A stretch of DNA of 64,000 nucleotides from Dyadobacter alkalitolerans DSM 23607 (lineage in GTDB: Bacteria > Bacteroidota > Bacteroidia > Cytophagales > Spirosomataceae): NCBI RefSeq assembly GCF_000428845.1, contig NZ_AUAS01000001.1, positions 62,001-126,000 of the forward strand. Direction: 5' to 3'. The notes under the pieces were generated by a model. The model saw nothing but the letters and a program-made list of their open reading frames with translations, was not told the DNA's origin and searched no databases. This document shows, piece by piece, positions 7,248 to 16,090 of this stretch. Position 1 is the stretch's first letter; every line of letters starts with the position of its first letter. The translations under genes and the position numbers were made by a program.

Positions 7248-9814
7248 GAAATTGGAATGAGGGAAATGATTCGGCACACGCACCGGTCCACACATATAGC
7301 TTGAAAAAAACATTACTTTGCCTGCTCCTATTTGCATTAGTTTGTACCACTAACTCTTTCTCGCAGACCACTTATACGATCAAAGGGAAGATAACGGACG
7401 CGACAACCGGTGACGCCATTCCTTTTGCTAATGTTGGCATAAAAGCCTCACTGGCAGGCGCTACAACAAATTTCGACGGCTTTTATCAAATCACTTTCAC
7501 CCCTCCGGCGGATTCGGTCATCGTCACTTATGTCGGCTATGAGAGCAAAAGCAAACCGATCAAACCCGACCTGGCTGAGCAAACAATTGATATACAACTT
7601 TCTCCGGGAACATTGCAGCTGAAAGAAGTCAGGATATTTGCCGGGGAAAATCCTGCTTATGCCATTATGCGTAAGATTGTTGCAGGAAAAGACAAAAATA
7701 ACACAGACGAGCTGGACGCTTACGAGTACGAAAGCTATAACAAGATCCAGATTGACATTGATAACCTTTCTGACAAATTCAGGAACAGGAAGTCTGTCAA
7801 AAAGATGACGCATATCGTTGATAAATACGACGAGGTGAAGGGTGAAAATGGTGAGACAATCATTCCAATTTTCATATCCGAATCAGTATCAGACGTTTAT
7901 TACCGCCGTAATCCGAAGAAAAAGAAGGAGATCATTAATAAAACCAAAGTCTCCGGCGTGGGTCTGACCGACGGAAGCCTCGTTTCGCAGTTGATCGGGT
8001 CGTCGTTTCAGCAATATAATTTCTATAATAACTGGCTGAATATCTTAGATAAAGACTTTGTTTCGCCCATTGCCGACAGCTGGAAAGTTTACTATGAATA
8101 TTATCTGTCCGACAGTGTAAAAAATGGCGACAAGTATGATTATCAGATTGATTTTGAGCCTAAACACGAGCAGGACCTGGCATTCACAGGGTCGTTTTGG
8201 GTGGATGGCGAAACATACGCGCTGACACAAATGGACGTAAGTGTGGGCAAGCGCGCAAATTTGAATTTCATTGAAAAGATTAAGGTTCAGCAGTCCTACG
8301 AGTTTTTTGAAGAGCAAAACGAATGGGTAACGTCGAAAACGCGGGTGCTGATCGATGTGGACGAACCTACGAAGCAGACTGCCGGCATGCTGTTGAAGTT
8401 TTATTCAGCCAATTCAAAATACAAGATCAACAGTCCGCACGATCCCAAATTTTACGACACGGCCATCGAGCTGAAAGAGGATTACATGCAGCACGATTCG
8501 GCTTATTGGCAAAAAAGCCGTCCCGAATCGCTGAGTGCGAACGAGTTGCTTTCTTTTCAGCTTGTCGATTCACTGAAAATGCTGCCCGTGGTGAAAACCT
8601 ACACCGAAATCCTGAATATCCTGGTAAACGGCTACAAGCGCATCGACAAATGGAACATTGACATTGGTCCTTATTTGTATTTGTATGCCAATAATAAGGT
8701 TGAAGGCCACCGTTTTAGGTTGGGATTTAAAACGGATCCAGGATTCAGCAGGAAGTGGATTTTCAGCGGTTATGGCGCTTACGGAACCAAAGATAAGGCT
8801 TTCAAATACGGTGCGGGGATGGATTACATTATCGACCGGCAACCCTGGACCATGGCTGGCATCAGTTATTCCAAAGATCTGGAACGGCTGGGTGTTTCTG
8901 CGGAGACGATCGGGCCTAACACATTGTTCGGGGCATTTTCACGCTTCGGCGCTTTCCGCAGGGCGTACTGGCAGGAGGACATTTCTGCCTATTTCAAAAG
9001 GGAATTGGTAAAAGGATTAACCGGGAGCATCCAGATCCGCCACCGTGATTTCAGGCCTTTATTTCCTTTTACATACAAAACCAATCCCGAGGCTGGCATT
9101 GAATCCCCGGTAAAAAGCACATTTGATATCACTGAAATAAACCTAGAAACGCGCCTTGCGAGCAAGGAGACTTTTTTGCAAAATGATAATGAGCGCATCA
9201 GCATGGGCAATGGCAATTCGCCCGCCTTTACACTGCGTTACACACTGGGAATCAAGAACTTCCTGGGTGGAGATTTTAACTACAATAAATTTTCCTTCAA
9301 CGTTAAGCAGAGTTTCCGCTTCGGCGTTATCGGCCGGACTTACTATAATGTAACATTCGGCCTCATTCCTTCCACATTGCCGTACCCATTGCTTTATACG
9401 CCGCTCGGCAACGAGTCGCTGTTTTATGTGGACAATGCATTTAACCTCATGCGCTACTTCGAATTCATGAGCGACCGCTATGTTGCATTGCGCGTGGAGC
9501 ACAATTTCGAAGGCTTTTTATTGAACAGGATTCCCGCTATCCGCAAGCTAAAACTGCGCATGCTGGCAACAGGAAGGGTGTTCTATGGCAGTGTTTCGGA
9601 TGCTAACTCGTCACTTTCGACAACGACAGACGAATCAGGGAACGAAATTCAGGCATTTAATAAACTCAAAGACAGGCCTTACATTGAGCTTGGCTATGGC
9701 ATTGACAATATTTTCAAAGCAGGCCGTATTGACTTTGTGCACAGACTCACTTACCTCAGCAATCCGAATGTGACGCCATTTGCAGTGAAGATTTCGTTCT
9801 GGTTTAGCCTGTAA
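7244..9814 (+). CDS. DUF5686 outer-membrane barrel protein with carboxypeptidase-regulatory-like domain
   Basis: An 856-residue predicted outer-membrane protein. After a signal peptide (hydrophobic core LLCLLLFALVC, cut near SFSQ about residue 41), residues 45-125 form a CarbD-like beta-sandwich (IKGKITDATTGDAIPFANV, then YVGYESKS). The middle is the DUF5686 region with repeated aromatic strands, and the C-terminus is a beta barrel ending in VKISFWFSL with a terminal aromatic residue. The ATG start overlaps the SanA-like stop; a TTG at 7301 would give a more usual signal peptide and is an alternative. A paralogue lies at 53336. It ends only four bases from the convergent ABC gene. Confidence 0.85.
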   Translation: MRNWNEGNDSAHAPVHTYSLKKTLLCLLLFALVCTTNSFSQTTYTIKGKITDATTGDAIPFANVGIKASLAGATTNFDGFYQITFTPPADSVIVTYVGYESKSKPIKPDLAEQTIDIQLSPGTLQLKEVRIFAGENPAYAIMRKIVAGKDKNNTDELDAYEYESYNKIQIDIDNLSDKFRNRKSVKKMTHIVDKYDEVKGENGETIIPIFISESVSDVYYRRNPKKKKEIINKTKVSGVGLTDGSLVSQLIGSSFQQYNFYNNWLNILDKDFVSPIADSWKVYYEYYLSDSVKNGDKYDYQIDFEPKHEQDLAFTGSFWVDGETYALTQMDVSVGKRANLNFIEKIKVQQSYEFFEEQNEWVTSKTRVLIDVDEPTKQTAGMLLKFYSANSKYKINSPHDPKFYDTAIELKEDYMQHDSAYWQKSRPESLSANELLSFQLVDSLKMLPVVKTYTEILNILVNGYKRIDKWNIDIGPYLYLYANNKVEGHRFRLGFKTDPGFSRKWIFSGYGAYGTKDKAFKYGAGMDYIIDRQPWTMAGISYSKDLERLGVSAETIGPNTLFGAFSRFGAFRRAYWQEDISAYFKRELVKGLTGSIQIRHRDFRPLFPFTYKTNPEAGIESPVKSTFDITEINLETRLASKETFLQNDNERISMGNGNSPAFTLRYTLGIKNFLGGDFNYNKFSFNVKQSFRFGVIGRTYYNVTFGLIPSTLPYPLLYTPLGNESLFYVDNAFNLMRYFEFMSDRYVALRVEHNFEGFLLNRIPAIRKLKLRMLATGRVFYGSVSDANSSLSTTTDESGNEIQAFNKLKDRPYIELGYGIDNIFKAGRIDFVHRLTYLSNPNVTPFAVKISFWFSL

Positions 9815-9818
9815 GCGG

Positions 9819-10799
9819 TCAGATGCGTTTCAGGTCTTTGGATGCATAAGTTAAATGCACGACCTGCCCTACTTCCATGTCCATTCTGTTTCTGTAAAAG
9901 GATAATTGCTCCTTCTTGGCATTAATACAACGGATTTCCCAGTGGTTTCCATGGAACCGGATCGCCTCCACATTCCCCTGCCATCTGCTTTTTTCCGGAT
10001 TTTTTGTAGGCTTGACTTTCTCCGGGCGGATATAAAATTGCTTGGAATTTACGTCGTCGGCAAGCCAGTTTATATCACCTGTCAGCTCAGCTACATAACT
10101 GTCAACCGGCTGGTTATAAACCTCCTGGGGTGTTCCCGTCTGAATAATTTTACCTTCCCGGAGCACAGCAATCCGGTCCGACCAGGCCAGGGCATCTGCG
10201 GCTTCGTGCGTAACGAAGACACAGGACATTCTCTGCTCTTTGCGCATGGTTTCAATAGCGCTGGCCAGCACGCGGCGGTTATGGTTGTCCAGGTGCGCAA
10301 ATGGCTCGTCGAGAAGCAAAACATCCGGTTGCTCGGCTAGTGCTTTTGCAATCGCTGTCCGCTGTTTCTCACCGCCGGACAGCAGCTTGGCTTTTTGACT
10401 TTTTACAGATTCCAAACCCGTGATCGCAAGCAGTTCCGCAACCTTTTCTTTTCTATAATCTACATTATAAAATCGCAGCGAGTACGCAATGTTCTCCTCA
10501 ACGGTCTGATTAGGAAAAAGCTCAAATTCCTGGTGGATGAGCTTGATGGATTCGTGGCCGGGAATGAGCTCGCCGCTTACCAGTTTTAATGGCTCTTCTT
10601 TGAAAAAGACTTTGCCTTCCTCCGCATCCTGAAAACGTCCCAGGATACGGAGTAAGGTGCTTTTACCCGACCCACTTTCGCCTAATATACCCAGCCACTC
10701 GCCTGCATTGAGTTGTAAATCAATGTCCGACAGAACCGGTTTTAAACCAAAGCTTTTCGTAAGCGATTGTGCGCGCAGGGTAATTTTGTCTTTCTTCAT
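9819..10799 (-). CDS. ABC transporter ATP-binding protein with TOBE-like C-terminus
   Basis: A 326-residue ABC ATPase: Walker A GESGSGKST at 40-48, a Q-loop HQEFELFP near 89-96, signature LSGGEKQR at 140-147, Walker B LLLDEPFAHLD at 161-171 and the switch histidine in VTHEAAD. Residues from about 255 form a TOBE-like substrate-regulatory domain, as in the MalK/PotA/FbpC importers for sugars, polyamines or ferric iron. No permease or binding protein is adjacent, so the substrate is unknown. The frame is open further upstream but MKKDKITLRA at 10799 is the natural start; it shares one base with the stop of the nitroreductase (TAATG), so the two are translationally coupled. Confidence 0.88.
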   Translation of the reverse strand: MKKDKITLRAQSLTKSFGLKPVLSDIDLQLNAGEWLGILGESGSGKSTLLRILGRFQDAEEGKVFFKEEPLKLVSGELIPGHESIKLIHQEFELFPNQTVEENIAYSLRFYNVDYRKEKVAELLAITGLESVKSQKAKLLSGGEKQRTAIAKALAEQPDVLLLDEPFAHLDNHNRRVLASAIETMRKEQRMSCVFVTHEAADALAWSDRIAVLREGKIIQTGTPQEVYNQPVDSYVAELTGDINWLADDVNSKQFYIRPEKVKPTKNPEKSRWQGNVEAIRFHGNHWEIRCINAKKEQLSFYRNRMDMEVGQVVHLTYASKDLKRI

Positions 10800-11371
10800 T
10801 ATGCCCAGGTAATCTTGTTTTCCATGGGTGTGCGACGGGCCGGCGCTTCCGGTGCATCGTGGTAACCCATGAAATACAATCCCAGACATTTCTGATTTTC
10901 GGGGATGCCTGCAAACTTGGCCAGAAGGTCGAGCACACCCGGACTGCTCCAATAGGAACCGATACCATAAGCCGTTGCCGTAAGCCACATATTTTGCACT
11001 GCGCAAGCCACAGAAGCTGTTTCTTCCCATTCCGGAAGCTTGTCAGGATGCAACTCTGCGCAGATCATCACCACGACATTAGATTTAAGCACTTTTTCGC
11101 CCGCAGCGTCATATCTGGCCTGCGAAAATGATTCGGGAGGCGTTACTGTGCGATATCTTTCCGTGAAAAATCCTGCAAGCTTGTTCAGGCTCTCGCCTTT
11201 ATAAACTACAAAACGCCAGGGCTCTGTCAATTTATGGGTTGGGGCGTAGTTGGCATTTTCAAGGATCGTCATCAGGACGTCTTCGGGAATGTCTTTTTCA
11301 ATATAACTGGGCGGAAAAATACTGCGTCGGTTACGGATTACCTGATTAACTGCCTCAACTGTTTGTTCCAT
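10799..11371 (-). CDS. Nitroreductase family flavoprotein, YdjA type
   Basis: A 190-residue single-domain FMN reductase. It has the family N-terminal RNRRSIFPP (13-21) that binds FMN phosphate, the NYAPTHKLTEPWRF segment (about 41-54) and a GIGSYWSSPG loop (about 136-145) that also contacts flavin. The closest look is the compact YdjA type, whose natural substrate is unknown. Promoter-like sequence lies 35-67 bases upstream. It is the first gene of a two-gene operon with the ABC ATPase at 9819; why these two are joined is not evident. Confidence 0.88.
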   Translation of the reverse strand: MEQTVEAVNQVIRNRRSIFPPSYIEKDIPEDVLMTILENANYAPTHKLTEPWRFVVYKGESLNKLAGFFTERYRTVTPPESFSQARYDAAGEKVLKSNVVVMICAELHPDKLPEWEETASVACAVQNMWLTATAYGIGSYWSSPGVLDLLAKFAGIPENQKCLGLYFMGYHDAPEAPARRTPMENKITWA

Positions 11372-11405
11372 TACAATAAAATTTACTTCAAATTTGTCAA
11401 AAAAA

Positions 11406-11438
11406 CAAAGCTAGCAATCTGTAAGTAAAATTTACCAA
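11406..11438 (-). promoter_or_regulatory. Bacteroidota promoter for the nitroreductase/ABC operon
   Basis: On the minus strand a TTG (11438-11436) is followed after 22 bases by TAGCTTTG (11413-11406), matching the TTG-n-TAnnTTTG form. The ATG is 35 bases downstream. Confidence 0.5.
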
Positions 11439-11541
11439 CATCGTGCACAACTTTGCCGTTAAACAATTAATTTGGGCGGCTCCTTGGTGAAATCCGCTAA
11501 ATTGGCCTCAATAAATTTCACTTCAACCAACCTGACACAAG

Positions 11542-11862
11542 ATGCTTGTTACTACTACTCCGAACATTGAAGGCAAAAAAATCATTAAGTACATTGGTTT
11601 GGTAAACGGTGAAGCCATTATCGGCGCCAACTTTTTCAAAGATTTTCTGGCCGGGATCCGGGATGTGGTAGGCGGTCGCTCGGGCTCTTACGAGCAGGGC
11701 CTGCGGGAGGCTAAAAGCATTGCTATTCGCGAAATGATGGATCAGGCGCAAAGGTTAGGCGCCAACGCGGTTATCGGTGTTGATATTGATTTGGAAACGA
11801 TCGGTGGAAACAGCTCGATGCTGATGGTGAGCGCAAACGGGACGGCTGTTTGCTACGAGTAA
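11542..11862 (+). CDS. YbjQ/UPF0145 family protein
   Basis: A 106-residue protein of the YbjQ family (putative heavy-metal-binding domain by older annotation). It starts [14 protein letters not shown] and contains the family blocks [14 protein letters not shown] (17-30), [20 protein letters not shown] (about 32-51) and the ending [16 protein letters not shown] (about 73-88). These proteins form beta-rich pentamers and their biological role is unknown. It stands alone, followed by a strong hairpin terminator. Confidence 0.9.
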   Translation: MLVTTTPNIEGKKIIKYIGLVNGEAIIGANFFKDFLAGIRDVVGGRSGSYEQGLREAKSIAIREMMDQAQRLGANAVIGVDIDLETIGGNSSMLMVSANGTAVCYE

Positions 11863-11872
11863 GCAACAAAAA

Positions 11873-11901
11873 AATGGCCTACCGCATTACAGTAGGCCAT
11901 T
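11873..11901. terminator. Bidirectional hairpin between ybjQ-like and GNAT genes
   Basis: A perfect 10-base stem AATGGCCTAC/GTAGGCCATT with a 9-base loop. A run of A before it gives a U-tract for minus-strand transcripts, so it suits the GNAT gene as well as the ybjQ-like gene. Confidence 0.75.
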
Positions 11902-12204
11902 CCACGTAAACCCTCCTCTATCAGTGTTCGTCAAAAATGTTATTGGGTGTCTGACAGGGCGTCAGTCCCAGGCAACAATTTGCTTGACTGAATACTAATA
12001 ACTAAAATTCTGTGCCAAATTATCAAACAAAAGCAAACAGACAAAAATTTATCAAAGTTTTTTTAGATTTATGTAGATTACTTACTACAAAAAATCGGAA
12101 TGATACAGTTATTTAAACCTATCTGAACAATCCTAAAACGCGTTGCTGTTTAATTATTCGTCAAATCCGGGAATTCATTCCCCAATCTTTTCACCACCCT
12201 TATT
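11902..12204. other. Convergent intergenic region without a gene
   Basis: About 300 AT-rich bases between the hairpin and the end of the GNAT gene. I see no credible reading frame, tRNA or repeat. A small CTGAC/GTCAG hairpin sits near 11952-11966. The region may be the 3' end of a GNAT transcript that runs to the hairpin at 11873. Confidence 0.4.
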
Positions 12205-12663
12205 TCAGCGAATCTGACGCGTCATTTCAATGTGTTCAATGTCATCTTCCAGGTAGATTTCGCTGGATTGTACGAACCCGAACGAGCCGTAGAACTTCTT
12301 TAAATACAACTGTGCCCCGATCCGTATGACGCTTTTACCATACAAAATTTCCACCTTTCTGATCGACTCATTCAGCAGTTCAATGCCGTAACCCTTTCCC
12401 CTGCCTTCGCCCGAAACGGCAATCCTGCCTATCGACGGAAATTCATAAGAAACGCCGGGCGGCACAATGCGTGAAAATGCCATCAGCCTCCCGTTCAGAT
12501 AGCCCGACAAATGATGACATTTCTGATCCTTCCCATCGAGATCCAGGAAGCAGCATTTCTGCTCTACCACAAAAACTTCATTTCTTAATTGCAGCAAATC
12601 ATACAGCTCGGCCTTGGTAAGGTCTTCAAAAGTTTTGAAATGCCAGGCTAATTTTAAATCCAT
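12205..12663 (-). CDS. elaA: ElaA-type GNAT N-acetyltransferase
   Basis: A 152-residue acetyltransferase of the ElaA branch. It starts MDLKLAWHFKTFEDL and shows the ElaA blocks LYDLLQLRNEVFVVEQ (about 20-35), a strand with AFSRIVPPG (62-70), the acetyl-CoA pyrophosphate loop in SGEGRGKGYG (about 83-92) and KKFYGSFGF (about 117-125). Acetylation substrate is unknown. The frame stays open for 34 codons upstream but those residues do not look like the family and the ATG at 12663 is chosen. It is divergent from yebC. Confidence 0.88.
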   Translation of the reverse strand: MDLKLAWHFKTFEDLTKAELYDLLQLRNEVFVVEQKCCFLDLDGKDQKCHHLSGYLNGRLMAFSRIVPPGVSYEFPSIGRIAVSGEGRGKGYGIELLNESIRKVEILYGKSVIRIGAQLYLKKFYGSFGFVQSSEIYLEDDIEHIEMTRQIR

Positions 12664-12718
12664 TTGTGACAGTTGTTCTTGAAAGAATATATTTTTACCT
12701 GAATTAAATCGTCTTTCA

Positions 12719-12726
12719 TAAATTTG
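12719..12726 (+). promoter_or_regulatory. Bacteroidota -7 box upstream of yebC
   Basis: TAAATTTG followed by CA matches TAnnTTTG and lies 37 bases before the yebC ATG. No clear -33 TTG. Confidence 0.45.
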
Positions 12727-12763
12727 CAGCGAATTAACTACATAACATTTTACAAAGCTAAGC

Positions 12764-13480
12764 ATGGGAAGAGCTTACGAATATAGAAAAGCGCGGATGT
12801 TCAAGCGTTGGGATAAAATGGCCAAGACCTTTACGAGGATTGGAAAAGACATTGTCCTTGCTGTAAAAAGCGGAACCGCTGATCCTAATACAAACGCAAG
12901 GCTCAGGGTTCTTTTACAAAACGCCAGGGCTGCCAATATGCCCAAAGACACCGTAGAAAGGGCTATCAAACGCGCTACGTCAAAAGACCAGGACGATTAC
13001 AAAGAAATGGTTTACGAAGGTTACGGCCCGCATGGCGTCGCGATCCTCGTGGAAAGCACAACGGACAATCCTACACGGACTGTCGCCAACGTGCGGAGCT
13101 ATTTCAATAAGCTGGGCGGAAGTCTCGGCACAATGGGCATGCTGGATTTCATTTTTGACCGGAAATGTATTTTCAAGATCAAAAATGCGGGTGGCAAAGA
13201 TCTGGAAGAGTTCGAATTCGAATTGATCGACGTGGGCGGTGAAGAGGTTTTTTTAGATGAAGAAACCAACCTCATTAACATTTACGGAGAATTCACGGCA
13301 TTCGGCGCTTTGCAGCATTATCTGGAAGAAAACGGTTACGAAATCGTAGAAGCGGATTTTGAACGCATTCCAAATGATACCAAAAAGCTGACCGACGATG
13401 AGATCGCAGAAGTTGAAAAACTGATTGAGAAGATCGAGGACGACGATGATGTGCAGCGCGTTTACCACAACATGGGTTAA
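12764..13480 (+). CDS. yebC: YebC/PmpR family protein (TACO1 homologue)
   Basis: A 238-residue member of the YebC/TACO1 family. The N-terminus (MGRAYEYRKARMFKRWDKMA) is the Bacteroidota variant of the usual MAGHSKWANIKHRK. The family blocks follow: ARLRVLLQNARAANMPKDTV (about 45-64), EGYGPHGVAILVE (about 85-97) and GGSLGTMGMLDFIF (about 118-131). Members were named transcriptional regulators; more recent work links them to translation of difficult proline-rich stretches. The last 40 residues are acidic. It stands alone, with a GreA-like gene convergent 3 bases away. Confidence 0.93.
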   Translation: MGRAYEYRKARMFKRWDKMAKTFTRIGKDIVLAVKSGTADPNTNARLRVLLQNARAANMPKDTVERAIKRATSKDQDDYKEMVYEGYGPHGVAILVESTTDNPTRTVANVRSYFNKLGGSLGTMGMLDFIFDRKCIFKIKNAGGKDLEEFEFELIDVGGEEVFLDEETNLINIYGEFTAFGALQHYLEENGYEIVEADFERIPNDTKKLTDDEIAEVEKLIEKIEDDDDVQRVYHNMG

Positions 13481-13483
13481 TGC

Positions 13484-13930
13484 TTAATGCAAGTCGATAA
13501 TCTTGTGTTGTCGTTTCATAAATTCAAACTGGTCGCCGGGCCCTTTTCCAAGCAGCGACGCGCCAACCGGCGATGAAGAAGAGACTGCTATCACGGTCTC
13601 TTCTTCTATTTTTACCGCTCCCAGGCTCACAGCGATCAGAAACCAGCCCGCGCTGGTTTCGAGCAATGATCCTACCGCAGCCCGTACGGCAACTTCATTG
13701 TCGTGTATTTTTTCCAAAACCAATCTTTCCATCCGCACCTGCTCGTATTGCCTGGCGTGCATATTCCTATCCAGCTGCCCCATGGACCGGGAAGTTTCGT
13801 ATTTATCCCCCATTGAGCTTTTCCCCTGATCATTCGCCGATGATTGCGCAGCTTCCATCGCGTTCCAAGCCACCATCATCCGCTCTTCCAGAAGTGATTT
13901 TAGATAAGTTATTAATGCTGCCTTATTCAT
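13484..13930 (-). CDS. GreA/GreB-like C-terminal domain protein
   Basis: A 148-residue protein from MNKAALITYL at 13930. Residues 1-80 are helical and charged (LEERMMVAWNAMEAAQ, then DKYETSRSMGQLDR), like a coiled coil; the C-terminal 65 residues are beta-rich and resemble the FKBP-like domain of Gre factors (EETVIAVSSSSPVGASLLGK, about 109-128). Gre-family proteins insert the coiled coil into the RNA polymerase secondary channel. The acidic tip typical of cleavage factors is not obvious, so a true transcript-cleavage role is uncertain. Close homologues in Bacteroidota are often misnamed 3-oxoacyl-ACP synthase. It ends 3 bases from yebC. Confidence 0.65.
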   Translation of the reverse strand: MNKAALITYLKSLLEERMMVAWNAMEAAQSSANDQGKSSMGDKYETSRSMGQLDRNMHARQYEQVRMERLVLEKIHDNEVAVRAAVGSLLETSAGWFLIAVSLGAVKIEEETVIAVSSSSPVGASLLGKGPGDQFEFMKRQHKIIDLH

Positions 13931-14060
13931 TCTGATCCGATTTTTTAAGCTTTCTTCTACACCGGAAAATCCCCGGTAATGTTCCAAAGATAGTCAGCTG
14001 CGAGGAAGAAATAGGAAGGGGAAATTTCCAAATGCGTTTTCGCGTTGCCGGGTTCCTTAT

Positions 14061-14068
14061 TATCTTTG
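14061..14068 (+). promoter_or_regulatory. Bacteroidota -7 box upstream of pyrB
   Basis: TATCTTTG followed by CC fits TAnnTTTG; pyrB begins 23 bases later. A TTG at 14045 is only 13 bases away, shorter than usual. No PyrR-binding hairpin fits in so short a leader. Confidence 0.5.
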
Positions 14069-14091
14069 CCAAACTTTCTTGAATACCAGCA

Positions 14092-15012
14092 ATGACAAAA
14101 CTTTCGGTCCGGCACTTACTTGGAATTAAAAACCTGAACGAGAATGACATTCAAACCATTTTAGACACAGCGACTCAGTTCAAGGACGTCATTAACCGGC
14201 CCATCAAGAAAGTCCCATCGCTTCGGGACATTACCATAGCAAACGTTTTTTTCGAAAATTCGACCCGCACAAGGCTCTCTTTTGAACTGGCTGAAAAGCG
14301 TCTTTCTGCCGATGTGGTTAATTTTTCTGCTTCCGGAAGTTCGGTCAAAAAGGGTGAAACACTGCTCGATACGGTCAACAATATCCTGGCTATGAAAGTG
14401 GATATGATCGTCATGCGCCACAGCAGCCCCGGAGCTCCCCATTATCTTTCCACACGTATCCCTGCCAATGTTGTCAATGCTGGCGATGGCACCCATGAGC
14501 ACCCAACGCAGGCATTACTCGATGCCTTTTCGATGCGTGAAAAACTTGGAGATCTAACCGGAAAGAAAATTGCGATTATCGGCGACATTACACATTCGCG
14601 TGTGGCGCTATCCAATATTTTTTGTTTGCAAAAACTAGGAGCAGAAGTGATGGTCTGCGGACCTTCGACTTTGATTCCCAAGCATTTGGACGAACTGGGC
14701 GTAAAGATTGGCCATAATGTGCGGGAAGCATTGGAATGGTGCGATGTGGCCAACGTGCTACGCATCCAGCTTGAACGCCAGCAGATTAAGTATTTCCCTT
14801 CATTAAGGGAATATTCACTCTATTATGGCATTAATAAAGCCATGCTGGACAACCTGAACAAAGAAATTGTTCTCATGCACCCGGGCCCGATCAACCGTGG
14901 CGTTGAGCTTTCCTCAGACGCGGCCGATTCCAGCCACTCTATCATTCTGAACCAGGTCGAAAACGGTGTTGCGGTGCGGATGGCGGTGCTTTATCTGCTT
15001 GCCCAGCAATAG
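14092..15012 (+). CDS. pyrB: Aspartate carbamoyltransferase catalytic subunit
   Basis: A 306-residue carbamoyltransferase that joins carbamoyl phosphate and aspartate, the committed step of pyrimidine synthesis. The carbamoyl-phosphate loop FENSTRTRLSFE is at 54-65 (STRT 57-60), HEHPTQALLDAF follows near 137-148, and the C-terminal HPGPINRGVE is at 263-272. The HPTQ and HPGP(I/M)NRG forms separate ATCase from ornithine carbamoyltransferase. No pyrI regulatory chain is adjacent. In many Bacteroidota pyrR is next to pyrB; here pyrR is 20 kb away at 34210. Confidence 0.95.
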   Translation: MTKLSVRHLLGIKNLNENDIQTILDTATQFKDVINRPIKKVPSLRDITIANVFFENSTRTRLSFELAEKRLSADVVNFSASGSSVKKGETLLDTVNNILAMKVDMIVMRHSSPGAPHYLSTRIPANVVNAGDGTHEHPTQALLDAFSMREKLGDLTGKKIAIIGDITHSRVALSNIFCLQKLGAEVMVCGPSTLIPKHLDELGVKIGHNVREALEWCDVANVLRIQLERQQIKYFPSLREYSLYYGINKAMLDNLNKEIVLMHPGPINRGVELSSDAADSSHSIILNQVENGVAVRMAVLYLLAQQ

Positions 15013-15133
15013 TCAACTTTCCAGTTCCTGTCATTTCCTGCCGCATAATGTGCACGTGAATATATTCCGGCGTGTAAGGGACTATTTTTAGATAAAATTT
15101 TACCTTTACCAGCATCCACAAAAACCGATTCTG

Positions 15134-16024
15134 ATGATTCACACGGAAGGAATGCTGCGCGACGATGCACTGAAAGGCAAAACCATCATTGTTACCGGCG
15201 GCGGGACTGGCTTAGGCAAATCCATGGCCACTTACTTTTTGAAACTCGGCGCCAACATTGTGATTTGCAGCAGACGGCTCGAAGTGCTTGAAAAAACCGC
15301 GAAAGAGCTCGAAGAAAGCACGGGAGGCAATGTTCTCGCTGTGGAATGTGACGTCCGCAAAAACGAGCAGATCGAAAATGTGATTGCAAAAGCCATTGAG
15401 AAGTTTGGCAGCGTAAATGGTCTGGTCAATAATTCAGCCGGAAATTTTATCAGTCCTACCGAACGACTTTCCTACAAGGCAGTGGATGTGGTGGTGGACA
15501 TTGTTTTGCGCGGAACCTACTATTTCACGCTCGCTTTGGGCAAATATTGGATTGAAAACAACATTAAAGGAACGGTTCTCAATATTTCGACGACGTATGC
15601 CTGGACAGGTTCGGGCTGGGTTGTGCCATCCGCGATGGCGAAAGCAGGTGTGCTGGCCATGACCAAATCACTGGCTTTTGAATGGGCGGATCACGGCATC
15701 AGGCTCAATGCCATTGCACCCGGACCATTTCCTACCAAAGGAGCCTGGGAGCGCCTGTTTCCCGAAGAACTAGCAAAGAAGTTCTCATTTGAAAGCCGCA
15801 TTCCGCTGGAACGCGTAGGCGATCACCAGGAACTGGCCAATCTGGCCGCCTATCTGATGTCCGATTTTTCGGCCTATATGACGGGCGAAGTCATTACGCT
15901 GGACGGAGGTGAAGTGCTGGCCGCCGGGCAGTTCAATTTCCTGAAAGAAGTCACTGACGATCAGTGGGATGCAATTGAAGATCAGATTAAAAATGCCAAC
16001 CGGAACAGCAAGAAACCAGAATAA
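15134..16024 (+). CDS. SDR oxidoreductase of the 2,4-dienoyl-CoA reductase type
   Basis: A 296-residue short-chain dehydrogenase. The NADP(H) motif TGGGTGLGK is at 21-29, then NNSAGNFISPTERLS (99-113). It lacks the classical YxxxK; instead Y155 (in STTYAWTGSG) and K170 (in SAMAKAG) are 15 residues apart, exactly the arrangement known from mitochondrial DECR1, whose NNAAGNFISPTERLS stretch is nearly the same. The reaction would be NADPH reduction of 2,4-dienoyl-CoA in degradation of unsaturated fatty acids. No other beta-oxidation gene is nearby. The ATG at 15134 is used; another at 15152 would remove six residues. Confidence 0.85.
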   Translation: MIHTEGMLRDDALKGKTIIVTGGGTGLGKSMATYFLKLGANIVICSRRLEVLEKTAKELEESTGGNVLAVECDVRKNEQIENVIAKAIEKFGSVNGLVNNSAGNFISPTERLSYKAVDVVVDIVLRGTYYFTLALGKYWIENNIKGTVLNISTTYAWTGSGWVVPSAMAKAGVLAMTKSLAFEWADHGIRLNAIAPGPFPTKGAWERLFPEELAKKFSFESRIPLERVGDHQELANLAAYLMSDFSAYMTGEVITLDGGEVLAAGQFNFLKEVTDDQWDAIEDQIKNANRNSKKPE

Positions 16025-16090
16025 AAATTTTCTTACCGTTTTATTGGGTAATTTTACCTGTTCGTTCGTTATTTGACAAATGATGAAAAC

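Noticed and set aside
14069..14091. PyrR-dependent attenuator before pyrB
   Set aside because: The leader after the -7 box is too short for the anti-antiterminator and terminator structures known from PyrR control.
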